From Pseudovibrio sp000156235 (GTDB taxonomy: Bacteria > Pseudomonadota > Alphaproteobacteria > Rhizobiales > Stappiaceae): a DNA stretch of 64,000 nt. How positions within the stretch are numbered: position 1 is the stretch's first letter; the number at the start of each line of letters is the position of its first letter. The DNA lies in the NCBI RefSeq assembly GCF_000156235.1, contig NZ_DS996805.1, positions 999,323-1,063,322 on the forward strand, given 5' to 3'. The translations under genes and the position numbers were made by a program. Of this stretch, positions 36,131 to 44,897 are shown one piece after another. The notes beneath the pieces were generated by a model. The model was given only the letters and a program-made list of their open reading frames with translations. It did not search any database and was not told where the DNA came from.

Positions 36131-36156
36131 TTTCTCTTCCTTTAAAACAGGAGGAA

Positions 36157-36175
36157 GCGGCGCTTGATACGCCGC
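36157..36175 (-). terminator. Hairpin between the NCS1 permease and DUF1330 genes
   Basis: GCGGCG (36157-36162) and CGCCGC (36170-36175) form a 6-bp GC stem with a 7-base loop. There is no adjacent T tract on the minus strand, only TTCCTCCTGTTTT, so termination would be partial. Confidence 0.4.
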
Positions 36176-36207
36176 CCCCTCTTCTCGTTATTTAGCTTAG
36201 TTCGCTG

Positions 36208-37707
36208 TTACTTGTTCAGGATTTTTGCCAGAGCAAGATAAGCGATGCCAGCCACGAACAGGCCGACGAACCAAGCGTATGTGTAGATGGTTGCGAACAG
36301 TGGAGATGCCGGACCAGTGAGGCCTACGCCCGCCAGGAAGCCTGGAAGGTTTGGCAGGATACCGATGACCAGCGCCAGCACGCCTGCCCAGTTCCAGCCG
36401 TTGGAACCAGCATAGATGCCGTTGTGCTTGAACAGATCTTCCACGTTGAGCTTGGTTTTGCGCAGCAGGTAGTAGTCTGCCAGCATCACACCTGCGATTG
36501 GACCCAGCAGCGCTGAGTATGCAATCAGCCAGCCGATGATGTGGTTCACGAGGATCCATGGGAACATCACCAGACCAATCGCTGCGGTGATGTAACCACC
36601 CATGCGCAGGTTGATGGCTTTTGGTGCCAGGTTGGAGAACCCGTGTGCCGGAGCCACAACGTTTGCTGCCAGGTTGGTTGTCAGCGTTGCAACGATGAGT
36701 GCGAACAGAGCGATGATGATGCTCATGCCGCCCATCTTCTCGGCCAGCGCAATTGGATCCCAGATGGCTTCCCCGAAGATCACAACAGTTGCAGACGTCA
36801 CAGCAGACGCGATGAACGCAAACAGTGCCATTGGGATTGGAAGGCCGATCGCCTGTCCCATGAACTGGTCTTTCTGGCTCTTCGCATAACGCGTAAAATC
36901 AGGAATGTTCAGAGCAAGTGTTGCCCAGAAGCCAACCATGCCTGTCAGGCTTGGCCAGAAGACGGACCAGAACTGGCCTTCCTTCGGCTGACCTTCAGCA
37001 AACTGGCTTGGCGTGGAGAGCATTGCGCCGAAACCACCTGCGTTGACGTATGCCCATGCCAGCAGAGCCAGACCCATTGCGAGCAAGAATGGTGCTGCAT
37101 AGGTTTCCAGCCAGCGGATGGATTCTGTGCCATTTTTGATGAAGTACAGGTGCAGTGCCCAGAACGCCATGAAGCAGGCAAACTGGCCTGCGTTGATGCC
37201 GAGGATTGGCAGCGGATCACCTGCAAGGCCTCCGCCCATGAGCGTGTTCAGGATCACATAGATCGCGGAACCGCCAACCCATGTCTGAATACCGAACCAA
37301 CCGCAGGCTACGATACCGCGGGCAACAGCTGGAAATTTCGCGCCAGCTGGACCGAAGGACGAGCGCAGCAGGACCGGGAACGGAATACCGTACTTGGTGC
37401 CTGCATGGCCGATCAGAACCATTGGAATGAGAACGATCGCGTTGGCGAGCAGGATTGTCATGACCGCCTGATCCCAGCTCATGCCTGCGCCAATCAGATA
37501 GGACGCGAGCAAATAAGTTGGGATACAGACCACCATACCGACCCAGAGCGCGGAAATGGAAACCCAGTTCCATGTGCGTGCAACAGGTGCGGTTGGCAAC
37601 TGATCTTCGTTGTAAAGATCGGCATCAATTCCGACAAGTTCCTGATGGATAATACCAAACTCGTCCGGTACTACATTCCCGGTTGAGCCTAGAGTTGAAT
37701 CCGACAT
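36208..37707 (-). CDS. NCS1-family nucleobase/hydantoin permease
   Basis: This 499-residue secondary transporter has about 12 helices. Family hallmarks are NWVSISALWVGM in the first helix, YGIPFPVLLRSSFGPAGA and CGWFGIQTWVGG, as in Mhp1 (hydantoin), CodB (cytosine) and allantoin permeases. Its position after the dihydropyrimidinase gene on the same strand indicates uptake of uracil, thymine, dihydropyrimidines or hydantoins. It belongs to the leftward operon that starts at 40675. Confidence 0.9.
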   Translation of the reverse strand: MSDSTLGSTGNVVPDEFGIIHQELVGIDADLYNEDQLPTAPVARTWNWVSISALWVGMVVCIPTYLLASYLIGAGMSWDQAVMTILLANAIVLIPMVLIGHAGTKYGIPFPVLLRSSFGPAGAKFPAVARGIVACGWFGIQTWVGGSAIYVILNTLMGGGLAGDPLPILGINAGQFACFMAFWALHLYFIKNGTESIRWLETYAAPFLLAMGLALLAWAYVNAGGFGAMLSTPSQFAEGQPKEGQFWSVFWPSLTGMVGFWATLALNIPDFTRYAKSQKDQFMGQAIGLPIPMALFAFIASAVTSATVVIFGEAIWDPIALAEKMGGMSIIIALFALIVATLTTNLAANVVAPAHGFSNLAPKAINLRMGGYITAAIGLVMFPWILVNHIIGWLIAYSALLGPIAGVMLADYYLLRKTKLNVEDLFKHNGIYAGSNGWNWAGVLALVIGILPNLPGFLAGVGLTGPASPLFATIYTYAWFVGLFVAGIAYLALAKILNK

Positions 37708-37784
37708 TGAGTTTTACCCCCTCAGCTTAAAAGCAGCAAATCCCCTCTAAAAATACCGCTGCGATTAATGACCAGCCCGCGTAC

Positions 37785-37794
37785 CCCACGTGGG
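37785..37794. promoter_or_regulatory. Palindrome CCCACGTGGG upstream of the NCS1 gene
   Basis: A perfect 10-bp palindrome lies 78 bases upstream of the permease start, in the 210-base gap after the dihydropyrimidinase gene. It could be an operator or a small hairpin. The binding protein is not evident. Confidence 0.25.
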
Positions 37795-37917
37795 CCTGAT
37801 GGCATATCGCAGCGCTCTCAAGCCCGCGACATGCTCTAATTATTGCTTCCAGGCGCATCTGGTTCCGAAAGCCAGTGCCCTCTTTTCGGAGATACGCCGT
37901 TCGCTCTGTGGTCAGGC

Positions 37918-39372
37918 TTATACGCCTGCTGGCATCAATTCTGGCCGACGCTCAACTTTGCGCGGCGCTGTGATTTCTTTCCACTTTGACAGAGCTGCGC
38001 CGACCGGAGCATTTGGCTCGCGACCAACGAACTCACCGTGACCAGGTTCAGTCTTGACCGTGCTTTCCTCAATCGCGACCTTGCCGCGGGTGAGTGTGAA
38101 GCGCGGCAGACCGACCACTTCCCTGCCTTCGAACACGTTGTACTCAACGCAGGACTGCTGGTTGGCTGCAGTGATTGTTTTTGAGCGGTTAGGATCCCAG
38201 ACAACGATGTCTGCGTCCGCCCCTTCCAAAATTGCACCCTTTTTAGGATACATATTCAGGATCTTGGCGATATTGGTGGAAGTGACAGCTACAAACTCGT
38301 TCATGGTCAGGCGGCCAGTGCGCACACCGGTTGACCAGAGCATTGGCATGCGGTCTTCCAAGCCGCCAGTGCCGTTCGGGATTTTAGTGAAGTCGCCGAC
38401 GCCGAACCGCTTCTGCTCCATTGTGAAGGCACAATGGTCTGTTGCCACCACCTGCAAGGAACCAGACTGCAAGCCAGCCCAGAGGCTGTCCTGATGCTGT
38501 TTGTTGCGGAATGGAGGAGACATGACGCGCTGTGCGGCATGATCCCAGCTTGGGTTGGAGTATTCACTGTCATCCAGTGTCAGGTGCTGGATCAGCGGCT
38601 CACCATAGACACGCATACCCTTCTGGCGGGCACGACGAATAGCTTCATGGGCCTGCTCACAGCTGGTGTGCACGATGTAGAGCGGTACACCTGCCATATC
38701 CGCGATCATGATAGCGCGGTTGGCTGCCTCGCCTTCCACCTCTGGTGGGCGGGAGTATGAGTGCGCTTCTGGTCCGTTGTTGCCTTCCGCCAGCAGTTTT
38801 TGCTGCATGGTGGCGACCACATCACCGTTTTCGGCATGCACAAGCGGCATTGCGCCAAGGGCTGCACAGCGTTGGAAGGAGGCGAACATTTCGTCATCAT
38901 CCACCATTAGTGCGCCTTTATAGGCCATGAAGTGCTTGAAGGTGTTGATGCCGCGATCAACCACTTCCTGCATTTCATTAAAGACCTGCTCGCCCCACCA
39001 GGTCACAGCCATGTGGTAGGAATAGTCAGAACAGGCTGCGCCGGATTTTTGCTGCCAGATGGCAAGTGCTTCCATCATGGACTGGCCCGGCTCTGGCAGA
39101 CAGAAATCCACCACCATGGTGGTGCCGCCCGCAAGCCCTGCTCTTGTGCCGATCTCGAAGTTGTCTGCGGAATGCGTTCCCATGAACGGCATTTCCAGAT
39201 GCACGTGCGGGTCAATACCGCCCGGCATGACGTAACAGCCAGAGGCATCCAGCGTTTCGTCACCGGAGAGGTTCTCGCCGATTTCGATGATCTTGCCACC
39301 ATCTACGAGGACATCAGACTTGTAAGTTCTATCGGCAGTTACAATCGTGCCGCCTTTAATCACTGTAGACAT
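37918..39372 (-). CDS. hydA: Dihydropyrimidinase (D-hydantoinase)
   Basis: This 484-residue cyclic amidohydrolase opens dihydrouracil or dihydrothymine to N-carbamoyl-beta-amino acids. The binuclear zinc set is visible: DPHVHLEMPF, the carbamylated Lys in FMAYKGALMV, LVHAENGD, YIVHTSCEQ and the Asp in VATDHCAF. These match dihydropyrimidinases rather than allantoinases or dihydroorotases. It starts 31 bases after the N-carbamoyl hydrolase gene. The operon therefore encodes steps two and three of reductive pyrimidine breakdown, while step one is not encoded by a classical enzyme in this window. Confidence 0.93.
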   Translation of the reverse strand: MSTVIKGGTIVTADRTYKSDVLVDGGKIIEIGENLSGDETLDASGCYVMPGGIDPHVHLEMPFMGTHSADNFEIGTRAGLAGGTTMVVDFCLPEPGQSMMEALAIWQQKSGAACSDYSYHMAVTWWGEQVFNEMQEVVDRGINTFKHFMAYKGALMVDDDEMFASFQRCAALGAMPLVHAENGDVVATMQQKLLAEGNNGPEAHSYSRPPEVEGEAANRAIMIADMAGVPLYIVHTSCEQAHEAIRRARQKGMRVYGEPLIQHLTLDDSEYSNPSWDHAAQRVMSPPFRNKQHQDSLWAGLQSGSLQVVATDHCAFTMEQKRFGVGDFTKIPNGTGGLEDRMPMLWSTGVRTGRLTMNEFVAVTSTNIAKILNMYPKKGAILEGADADIVVWDPNRSKTITAANQQSCVEYNVFEGREVVGLPRFTLTRGKVAIEESTVKTEPGHGEFVGREPNAPVGAALSKWKEITAPRKVERRPELMPAGV

Positions 39373-39403
39373 TTTGGTCTCTCAACTCTTTCAAATCTAA
39401 GGG

Positions 39404-40675
39404 TTATTCGGCTGGCTCTGTGGTATCCTGCTCGATCTCGGCATACTCAAGCACTGCATGGAACAGTACGTCGGCACCTGCAGTTGCCCACTCTCTTGAA
39501 ATTTCTTCGTCTTCATTGTGGCTCAGACCATCCACACATGGGCACATGATCATGGCCGTTGGCGCAACACGGTTGATCCAGCAGGCATCGTGGCCTGCGC
39601 CGGAGATGATGTTGCGGTGGGAATAGTTCAGACGCTCAGCTGCGTTGCGTACAGCGGTGACACAGCCTTCATCGAAGGTGACTGGATCAAAGTGACCAAC
39701 TGCTTCAATCTCAATGCCGAGGCCGAGTTCTTCTGCGATTTTTGGCGCTTCAGCTTCCAGCTTGGCTTTCATGCCATCCAGAACGTCCTGATGTGGGGAA
39801 CGGAAATCGATGGTGAAGACGGTTTTACCCGGGATCACGTTGCGGCTGTTTGGATAGACATCGCAGTGACCAATAGCGCCTACAGCTTCCGGCTGGTTTT
39901 CCATGGCGATCTGGTGCACCAGCTCTGTGATGCGTGCCATGCCCAGACCTGCGTTTTTGCGCATTGGCATTGGGGTTGAGCCGGTGTGGCTGTCCTTACC
40001 TGTCAAAGTGACCTGCAGCCACCAGAGACCCTGACCATGGGTGACAACGCCAATGTCCTTCTCCTCAATTTCGAGGATTGGCCCCTGCTCGATGTGAAGC
40101 TCAAACATGGCATGCAGCTTGCGCTGGCCAACAGGCTCTTCACCCACATAACCAATGCGTTTGAGTTCATCACCGAACTTCTTGCCTTCCGCATCTTCAC
40201 GATCATAAGCCCAATCCTGCGTATGCATGCCTGCAAACACGCCGGAGGCCAGCATGGCCGGGGCAAAGCGGGTGCCCTCTTCATTGGTCCAGTTGACCAC
40301 TTCGATTGGACGTTTGGTTTTGATACCACGCTCACGGATAGAGCGGATCACTTCCAGACCTGCGAGTACGCCAAGCACACCATCATACTTGCCGCCGGTC
40401 GGCTGCGTATCCAGGTGAGAACCAATCATAATCGGATCGAGACTTGGGTCTTCCCCTTCTAGGCGGGCGAACATGTTGCCCATTGTGTCGACGTGCATTG
40501 TCATGCCTTCGGCTTCACACCAGCTGGTGAAAAGCTTACGGCCCTCGGCATCTTCATCTGTCAGCGTTTGCCTGTTGTTGCCACCACGGACGCCGGGTCC
40601 GATCTGGGCCATATCCATCAGGCTACGCCACAGTCTGTCACCATTAATACGATGATTTGAGCCAAGTTTACTCAT
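39404..40675 (-). CDS. N-carbamoyl-beta-alanine/N-carbamoyl-amino-acid amidohydrolase
   Basis: This 423-residue M20-family zinc hydrolase has GSHLDTQPTGGKYDGVLGVLAG, split as GSHLDTQPTGG and KYDGVLGV, NEEGTRF, HIEQGP and GAGHDACWI. It resembles beta-ureidopropionase/HyuC proteins and should release beta-alanine (or beta-aminoisobutyrate), CO2 and ammonia from the dihydropyrimidinase product. It is the first gene of the leftward operon, facing the F420 operon across an 840-base intergenic region. Confidence 0.9.
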   Translation of the reverse strand: MSKLGSNHRINGDRLWRSLMDMAQIGPGVRGGNNRQTLTDEDAEGRKLFTSWCEAEGMTMHVDTMGNMFARLEGEDPSLDPIMIGSHLDTQPTGGKYDGVLGVLAGLEVIRSIRERGIKTKRPIEVVNWTNEEGTRFAPAMLASGVFAGMHTQDWAYDREDAEGKKFGDELKRIGYVGEEPVGQRKLHAMFELHIEQGPILEIEEKDIGVVTHGQGLWWLQVTLTGKDSHTGSTPMPMRKNAGLGMARITELVHQIAMENQPEAVGAIGHCDVYPNSRNVIPGKTVFTIDFRSPHQDVLDGMKAKLEAEAPKIAEELGLGIEIEAVGHFDPVTFDEGCVTAVRNAAERLNYSHRNIISGAGHDACWINRVAPTAMIMCPCVDGLSHNEDEEISREWATAGADVLFHAVLEYAEIEQDTTEPAE

Positions 40676-40835
40676 AGGTCTCTCCGATAACGTCTTTTCA
40701 ACGCCGTTTTATTTAACTTACCCGAGAAATATTCTTCTGAAATACAACGGGTTAGCTGTCGTTATTTAATCTCCCGAGGGAGCATAAAACTGATAAAACC
40801 GATGAGGATATTCGCAGGATTCAAGCTCTATCTCT

Positions 40836-40899
40836 TTTTTGACATGCCTGACGGTTTGCAACCGCGTAAAGACAGGTTGCAGGCAAATTATGTCAAAAA
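40836..40899. repeat. Long interrupted inverted repeat
   Basis: TTTTTGACAT (40836-40845) pairs perfectly with ATGTCAAAAA (40890-40899). Inside, GCCTG (40846-40850) pairs with CAGGC (40880-40884), and CAACC (40859-40863) with GGTTG (40875-40879). The nested layout could be an RNA structure or a pair of inverted TTGACA-containing protein sites 50 bases apart. It lies 160 bases upstream of the N-carbamoyl hydrolase start. Confidence 0.6.
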
Positions 40900-41037
40900 T
40901 TCAATCTTCTAGATTTCCCGCAGGGTTATTTTTCCCATTTGGAACAGATAGATGTAGTTTGCAGAGATCTTTCGCTCTTGCAACAGCTTAACTCAGCTTA
41001 AATCTTGGATATTCCCCTCCCAAAACTTGGGGTAAAT

Positions 41038-41053
41038 TGGACCAAACAGTCAA
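41038..41053. promoter_or_regulatory. Candidate RutR box 1
   Basis: TGGACCAAACAGTCAA matches the E. coli RutR consensus TTGACCANNTGGTCAA at 11 of 14 defined positions. It lies roughly midway between the two divergent operons. A rutR gene at 48251 makes such a site plausible; binding is untested. Confidence 0.45.
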
Positions 41054-41494
41054 TTATCTGTCAACCCACCTTCAAAAATGGATCAATTTCACCAGCCAAC
41101 TTCAAAAATTCTCCTGATATTCCAATAGGTAAAACACTTAGAAGCCCTGCCAAATCCAGACAATAAGCGTATTGCAGACAAGAAAACTCCACAGGTTCCT
41201 AAGTTTTTTCGATGAAAATATCCGATCTATCGGAATCAAAACCTCCTCATTTGCTTACAAAAAAAAATAGCAATCTGGAAAGGTGCATATTTTTGCATGT
41301 ACTGCTAAACTTTTGCGCAAATGAGCTTAAACTTCATAAATATTGCAGAGCAACTTTACAGAATGCATTGCAAAATAAAGATTTTCTTTGCTCAAATACG
41401 CCTTTTATTGTGCTTGTTTTATTTGCATTGCAGCATAATTATTCTACCCAAGAGATATTTCACGCTTGACTAACTGATAGTTGCAGATATTTTT

Positions 41495-41510
41495 TTGACC
41501 GAGAGGTAAA
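41495..41510 (+). promoter_or_regulatory. Candidate RutR box 2 overlapping the cofG ribosome binding site
   Basis: TTGACCGAGAGGTAAA matches the RutR consensus at 11 of 14 defined positions and is itself an imperfect palindrome. Its GAGAGG is also the cofG Shine-Dalgarno, 6-10 bases before ATG 41516. A protein bound here would sit in the 5' untranslated region and could block elongation of the F420 operon transcript. Confidence 0.5.
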
Positions 41511-41515
41511 AAATT

Positions 41516-42655
41516 ATGCTGACTGCTGACCAAGCGCGACACCTGGGGGAAGTGCGAGGCTCAGATCTTCGGGATCTGATGCAACAGGCCGCTACAGTAA
41601 AGCGCCAGTATTGGGGCGATACTGTCACCTACTCCCGTAAAGTTTTTGTACCGCTGACAAACATGTGCCGCGATACATGTACGTATTGCACATTTGTCAA
41701 ACACCCCAGCTCGCCCGAAGCCAACATCATGACACCTGAGCAGGTGACGCGGACTGCGCGCCAAGGTGAAGAGACCGGCTGCAAAGAGCTTCTCTTCAGC
41801 CTGGGTGAGAAGCCCGAGCTGCGTTACGAGCAAGCAAAAGCTGCGCTGGCACAGCTGGGTTACGGGTCCATGGTCAGCTATCTAGCGGATGTCTGCGAGA
41901 TGGTTTTGCGGGAAACAACCCTCCTGCCCCACGTGAATGCAGGTACGCTGAGCGACGAGGAAATTGATCAGCTTCGCCCCTATGCAGCTTCCATGGGCAT
42001 GATGCTTGAGACGACCAGTCGCCGCTTGATGAAGAAGGGCCAACCGCACTATGGGTGCCCGGACAAAGCACCGGTTCAGCGTTTGCGGACATTGGAGCGG
42101 GCTGGTCAGAAGAAGATCCCGTTCACCACTGGCTTGCTGATTGGCATTGGCGAGACGTGGGAAGAGCGTATTGAGGCGCTGGAGGCGATCAACGAAAGCC
42201 ATGCACGTCACGGGCATATTCAGGAAGTGATCATCCAGAACTTCCAGCGCAAGCCAGGAATCGGAATGGAGAACCATCCGGAGCCATCACTGGATGACAT
42301 GCTGCGCACGCTTGCCGTTGCGCGCCTGATCCTGTCGCCAGACATCAGCCTGCAAGCACCGCCGAACCTGAGCGAACGGCATATGGAGTACCTGAGCGCT
42401 GGCATCAATGACTGGGGCGGAATTTCTCCGGTGACCATTGATTTCATCAACCCGCAGCATCGCTGGCCTGTGATTGACGAGCTGGCCCAGTCAACGCAGC
42501 AAGCCGGGCAGAAGCTGGAGGAGCGGTTGACCGTCTACCCGAGCTATCTGCGTGAGAAGACCGAGTTTGTGGATCCTGTCGTGCTTTCAAAATCCAAGGG
42601 GCTTTGGGAGCAAATGGGTTCCTCCGCCGCAGTTCAGTCAGGAGGCTCCCTATGA
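41516..42655 (+). CDS. cofG: FO synthase subunit 1, CofG (radical SAM)
   Basis: This 379-residue radical-SAM enzyme makes the deazaflavin FO from the ribityl-diaminouracil intermediate of flavin synthesis and the CofH product. The 4Fe-4S motif is C51-RDT-C55-TY-C58, after KVFVPLTNM, the CofG signature. It is a separate protein, not fused as in actinobacterial FbiC. The ATG follows GAGAGG, inside a candidate RutR box. It is the first gene of a seven-gene operon with overlapping frames. Confidence 0.95.
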   Translation: MLTADQARHLGEVRGSDLRDLMQQAATVKRQYWGDTVTYSRKVFVPLTNMCRDTCTYCTFVKHPSSPEANIMTPEQVTRTARQGEETGCKELLFSLGEKPELRYEQAKAALAQLGYGSMVSYLADVCEMVLRETTLLPHVNAGTLSDEEIDQLRPYAASMGMMLETTSRRLMKKGQPHYGCPDKAPVQRLRTLERAGQKKIPFTTGLLIGIGETWEERIEALEAINESHARHGHIQEVIIQNFQRKPGIGMENHPEPSLDDMLRTLAVARLILSPDISLQAPPNLSERHMEYLSAGINDWGGISPVTIDFINPQHRWPVIDELAQSTQQAGQKLEERLTVYPSYLREKTEFVDPVVLSKSKGLWEQMGSSAAVQSGGSL

Positions 42656-43926
42656 CGCTTCACAGTTTCCCTCACTCTGCCAGTGATGCCTTGCGCTCAC
42701 ATGAGCTTAGCGCACCAACACACGATATTTTGAGCAAGGCACTGGCTGGCATTGAAATTTCAGAGGCAGATGGTGAGCACCTGTTCCGCGCTCCGGCGCA
42801 AGAGTTTCCAGCCATTGCCTATGTGGCGGACACGCTGCGCCAGCGAGTGAATGGCGACAAGGTTGGCTTTGTGGTCAACCGGAACATCAACTTCACCAAC
42901 ATCTGCTACATGGGCTGCAAGTTCTGCGGATTTGCCAAGCGAACGGAAGATCCCGACGCGGAATGGCTGGTGCCTGAGCAGATCGTCGCTCGCGCGCAGG
43001 AAGCCTGGGATCGCGGCGCGACAGAGGTTTGCATTCAGGGTGGTCTGCATCCGAAGATGGAAGGCACCTACTACCGTGAGATTGTTCTGGCGATCAAAAA
43101 AGCCCTGCCGGATATGCATATCCATGCGTTTTCACCGTTTGAGGTGTGGTATGGCGCGGCCAAGACCAAACAGTCTTATCATGCGTTTTTACAGGATTTG
43201 AAAGACTGCGGCCTTGGCTCCCTGCCCGGCACGGCTGCAGAGATTCTGGATACCGACATTCGCCAGCAGCTGACACGCAACAAGCTGAGCACCGAGAAGT
43301 GGGTGGAGATCATCAAGGCCGCTCATGAGGTGGGCATTCCCACCACGGCGACCATTATGTATGGCCATATTGATGGGCCTGAGCATTGGGCCGCACACAT
43401 TGCCTTGTTGCGCGACATTCAGAAGGAAACTGGCGGTTTCACGGAGTTGGTTCCGTTGAGTTTCGTCCATTCAGAGAGCCCGCTTTATACGCTTGATCCA
43501 AAGAACGTACGCCCCGGCCCGACAGATCTGGAAGTACGCAAGATGCATGCGGTTTCTCGGATCATGCTACATGGCTGGATCGACAATATTCAGGTGTCAT
43601 GGACCAAGCTGGGACCAGAGTTTGCCTCTGATCTGCTGCAATGCGGGGTTAATGATTTGGGTGGCACGTTGATGAACGAGAGCATCTCCCGTTCTGCTGG
43701 TGCAGCGCATGGTCAGGAGATCACCGCACATGAGATGTGCCAGATCATTCAGGATGCGGGCCGTCAGCCGATCCAGCGCAATACTGTCTATGATGTGATC
43801 AATGATTTTGCCGATGGCCTGCCAGAGCAACAAGCACCGCTGATTGCGCGCGCCAACTCTACTCTTCTCAGCTTCCTGACAGAAGAGGATGGCGCTCCCG
43901 CAAAGGTGGTTGGAGGTGCCGGATGA
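42652..43926 (+). CDS. cofH: FO synthase subunit 2, CofH (radical SAM)
   Basis: This 424-residue radical-SAM enzyme uses tyrosine and the ribityl-diaminouracil precursor to form the adduct that CofG closes to FO. The cluster motif is C85-YMG-C89-KF-C92 in FTNICYMGCKFCGF, followed by GATEVCIQGGLHP and FTELVPLSFVHSESPLY, typical of CofH/MqnC relatives. ATG 42652 overlaps the cofG stop (ATGA); an in-frame extension to 42604 lies inside cofG and is rejected. Adjacent cofG, cofD, cofC and cofE exclude a menaquinone role. Confidence 0.95.
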   Translation: MTLHSFPHSASDALRSHELSAPTHDILSKALAGIEISEADGEHLFRAPAQEFPAIAYVADTLRQRVNGDKVGFVVNRNINFTNICYMGCKFCGFAKRTEDPDAEWLVPEQIVARAQEAWDRGATEVCIQGGLHPKMEGTYYREIVLAIKKALPDMHIHAFSPFEVWYGAAKTKQSYHAFLQDLKDCGLGSLPGTAAEILDTDIRQQLTRNKLSTEKWVEIIKAAHEVGIPTTATIMYGHIDGPEHWAAHIALLRDIQKETGGFTELVPLSFVHSESPLYTLDPKNVRPGPTDLEVRKMHAVSRIMLHGWIDNIQVSWTKLGPEFASDLLQCGVNDLGGTLMNESISRSAGAAHGQEITAHEMCQIIQDAGRQPIQRNTVYDVINDFADGLPEQQAPLIARANSTLLSFLTEEDGAPAKVVGGAG

Positions 43927-44897
43927 CGCAAAACGCACCTGTTAAAGTTACCCTGATTGCCGGTGGTGTTGGCGGCGCCAAGATGGCGGAAGGCCTTTAT
44001 CATCTGGAGAATGTGGAGCTCTCCATCATTGGCAACATTGCCGATGATGATGCCTTCCACGGCCTTTGGGTTTCGCCGGACATCGACACCCTCACCTACA
44101 CACTGGCCGACGTGATTGACCGCAAGCAAGGCTGGGGTGTGGCGGATGAGAGCCATCGCGCTCTGGAGACACTTTCCAAACTTGGCGACGATACATGGAT
44201 GTCTCTGGGGGATCGCGATGTCGGTCTGCACATCTACCGCACGCATCGCCGCCGCCAGGGCGATCGGCCGACGCTGATTGCGCAGGATATCGCCAGGAGC
44301 TTTGGGCTGACCTGTGACCTCATTCTGCCGACGGATGATGTGGTGCAGACACGGGTAAAAACCGATGCGGGTTGGCTGAGTTTTCAGGAGTACTTTGTCA
44401 AAGAGCGCTGTGCCCCTGAGGTTCGGGAGCTGCATTACGACCATATTGAAGAGGCTCATGCGACCGAGGAAGCCCTGAAGGTGTTGGCAGAGGCTGATCT
44501 GATTGTGATTGCACCGAGCAACCCGCTGGTGAGCATTCTGCCGATCCTCAAGGTTCCAGGCATTCTAGAAGCGGTGAAGGCTGCGAAAGCCCCGAAGATT
44601 GGTGTTTCGCCCATCATTAATGGCGGCGTTGTGAAAGGTCCAGCGGACCGGATGTTGGCCTCCCTTGGCTTCGAATCCACGGCGTTTGGTGTTGCGCAGA
44701 TTTATGCTGATTTTCTGGACTGCTTTGTCATTGATCATGCGGATGAGCAGCACATCTCTGCCATCAACGGATTGGGTCTGAGCACGTCACAAGATGCAAT
44801 CCTGATGAAGACGCGGGAAGACAAGGTAAGGCTTGCTGCTGAGCTGCTTACTATTTCCGGCGTCGTTGATCGCTCTGGCGAGGAGCTGAGCGCATGA
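43923..44897 (+). CDS. cofD: 2-phospho-L-lactate transferase, CofD
   Basis: This 324-residue enzyme joins FO to the activated phospholactyl-type group made by CofC to form F420-0 or its dehydro form. The N-terminal IAGGVGGAKMAEGL is the family hallmark; GNIADDDAFHGLWVSPDIDT, ISPIINGG-like VSPIINGGVVKGPAD and the FVIDHADE tail also match. The start overlaps the cofH stop in ATGA. The length is normal for CofD/FbiA. Confidence 0.95.
   Translation: MTQNAPVKVTLIAGGVGGAKMAEGLYHLENVELSIIGNIADDDAFHGLWVSPDIDTLTYTLADVIDRKQGWGVADESHRALETLSKLGDDTWMSLGDRDVGLHIYRTHRRRQGDRPTLIAQDIARSFGLTCDLILPTDDVVQTRVKTDAGWLSFQEYFVKERCAPEVRELHYDHIEEAHATEEALKVLAEADLIVIAPSNPLVSILPILKVPGILEAVKAAKAPKIGVSPIINGGVVKGPADRMLASLGFESTAFGVAQIYADFLDCFVIDHADEQHISAINGLGLSTSQDAILMKTREDKVRLAAELLTISGVVDRSGEELSA

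Larger units (their letters stand above)
40676..41515. other. Divergent intergenic region between the pyrimidine and F420 operons
   Basis: These 840 AT-rich bases hold no gene I can support; an open frame at 41212-41469 lacks a ribosome binding site, codon bias and any familiar motif. The region holds two related direct repeats (TTATTTAA followed by CCCGAG, 40709-40726 and 40762-40778), a long inverted repeat (40836-40899), two CTTCAAAAAT repeats (about 41070 and 41100) and two candidate RutR boxes. It must contain the promoters of both operons. Confidence 0.7.

Noticed and set aside
36541..37686. 381-codon open frame opposite the NCS1 permease gene
   Set aside because: A mirror of a membrane-protein gene: its Cys/His/Trp-rich composition is what the reverse complement of such a gene gives.
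41212..41469. 85-codon open frame in the 840-base intergenic region
   Set aside because: It is very AT-rich, has no Shine-Dalgarno or recognisable motif, and its codon use differs from all neighbours.
42652..43926. CofH read as a menaquinone (futalosine) enzyme MqnC or MqnE
   Set aside because: Sequence patterns and the flanking cofG, cofD, cofC, cofE and npdG genes fit FO synthase.
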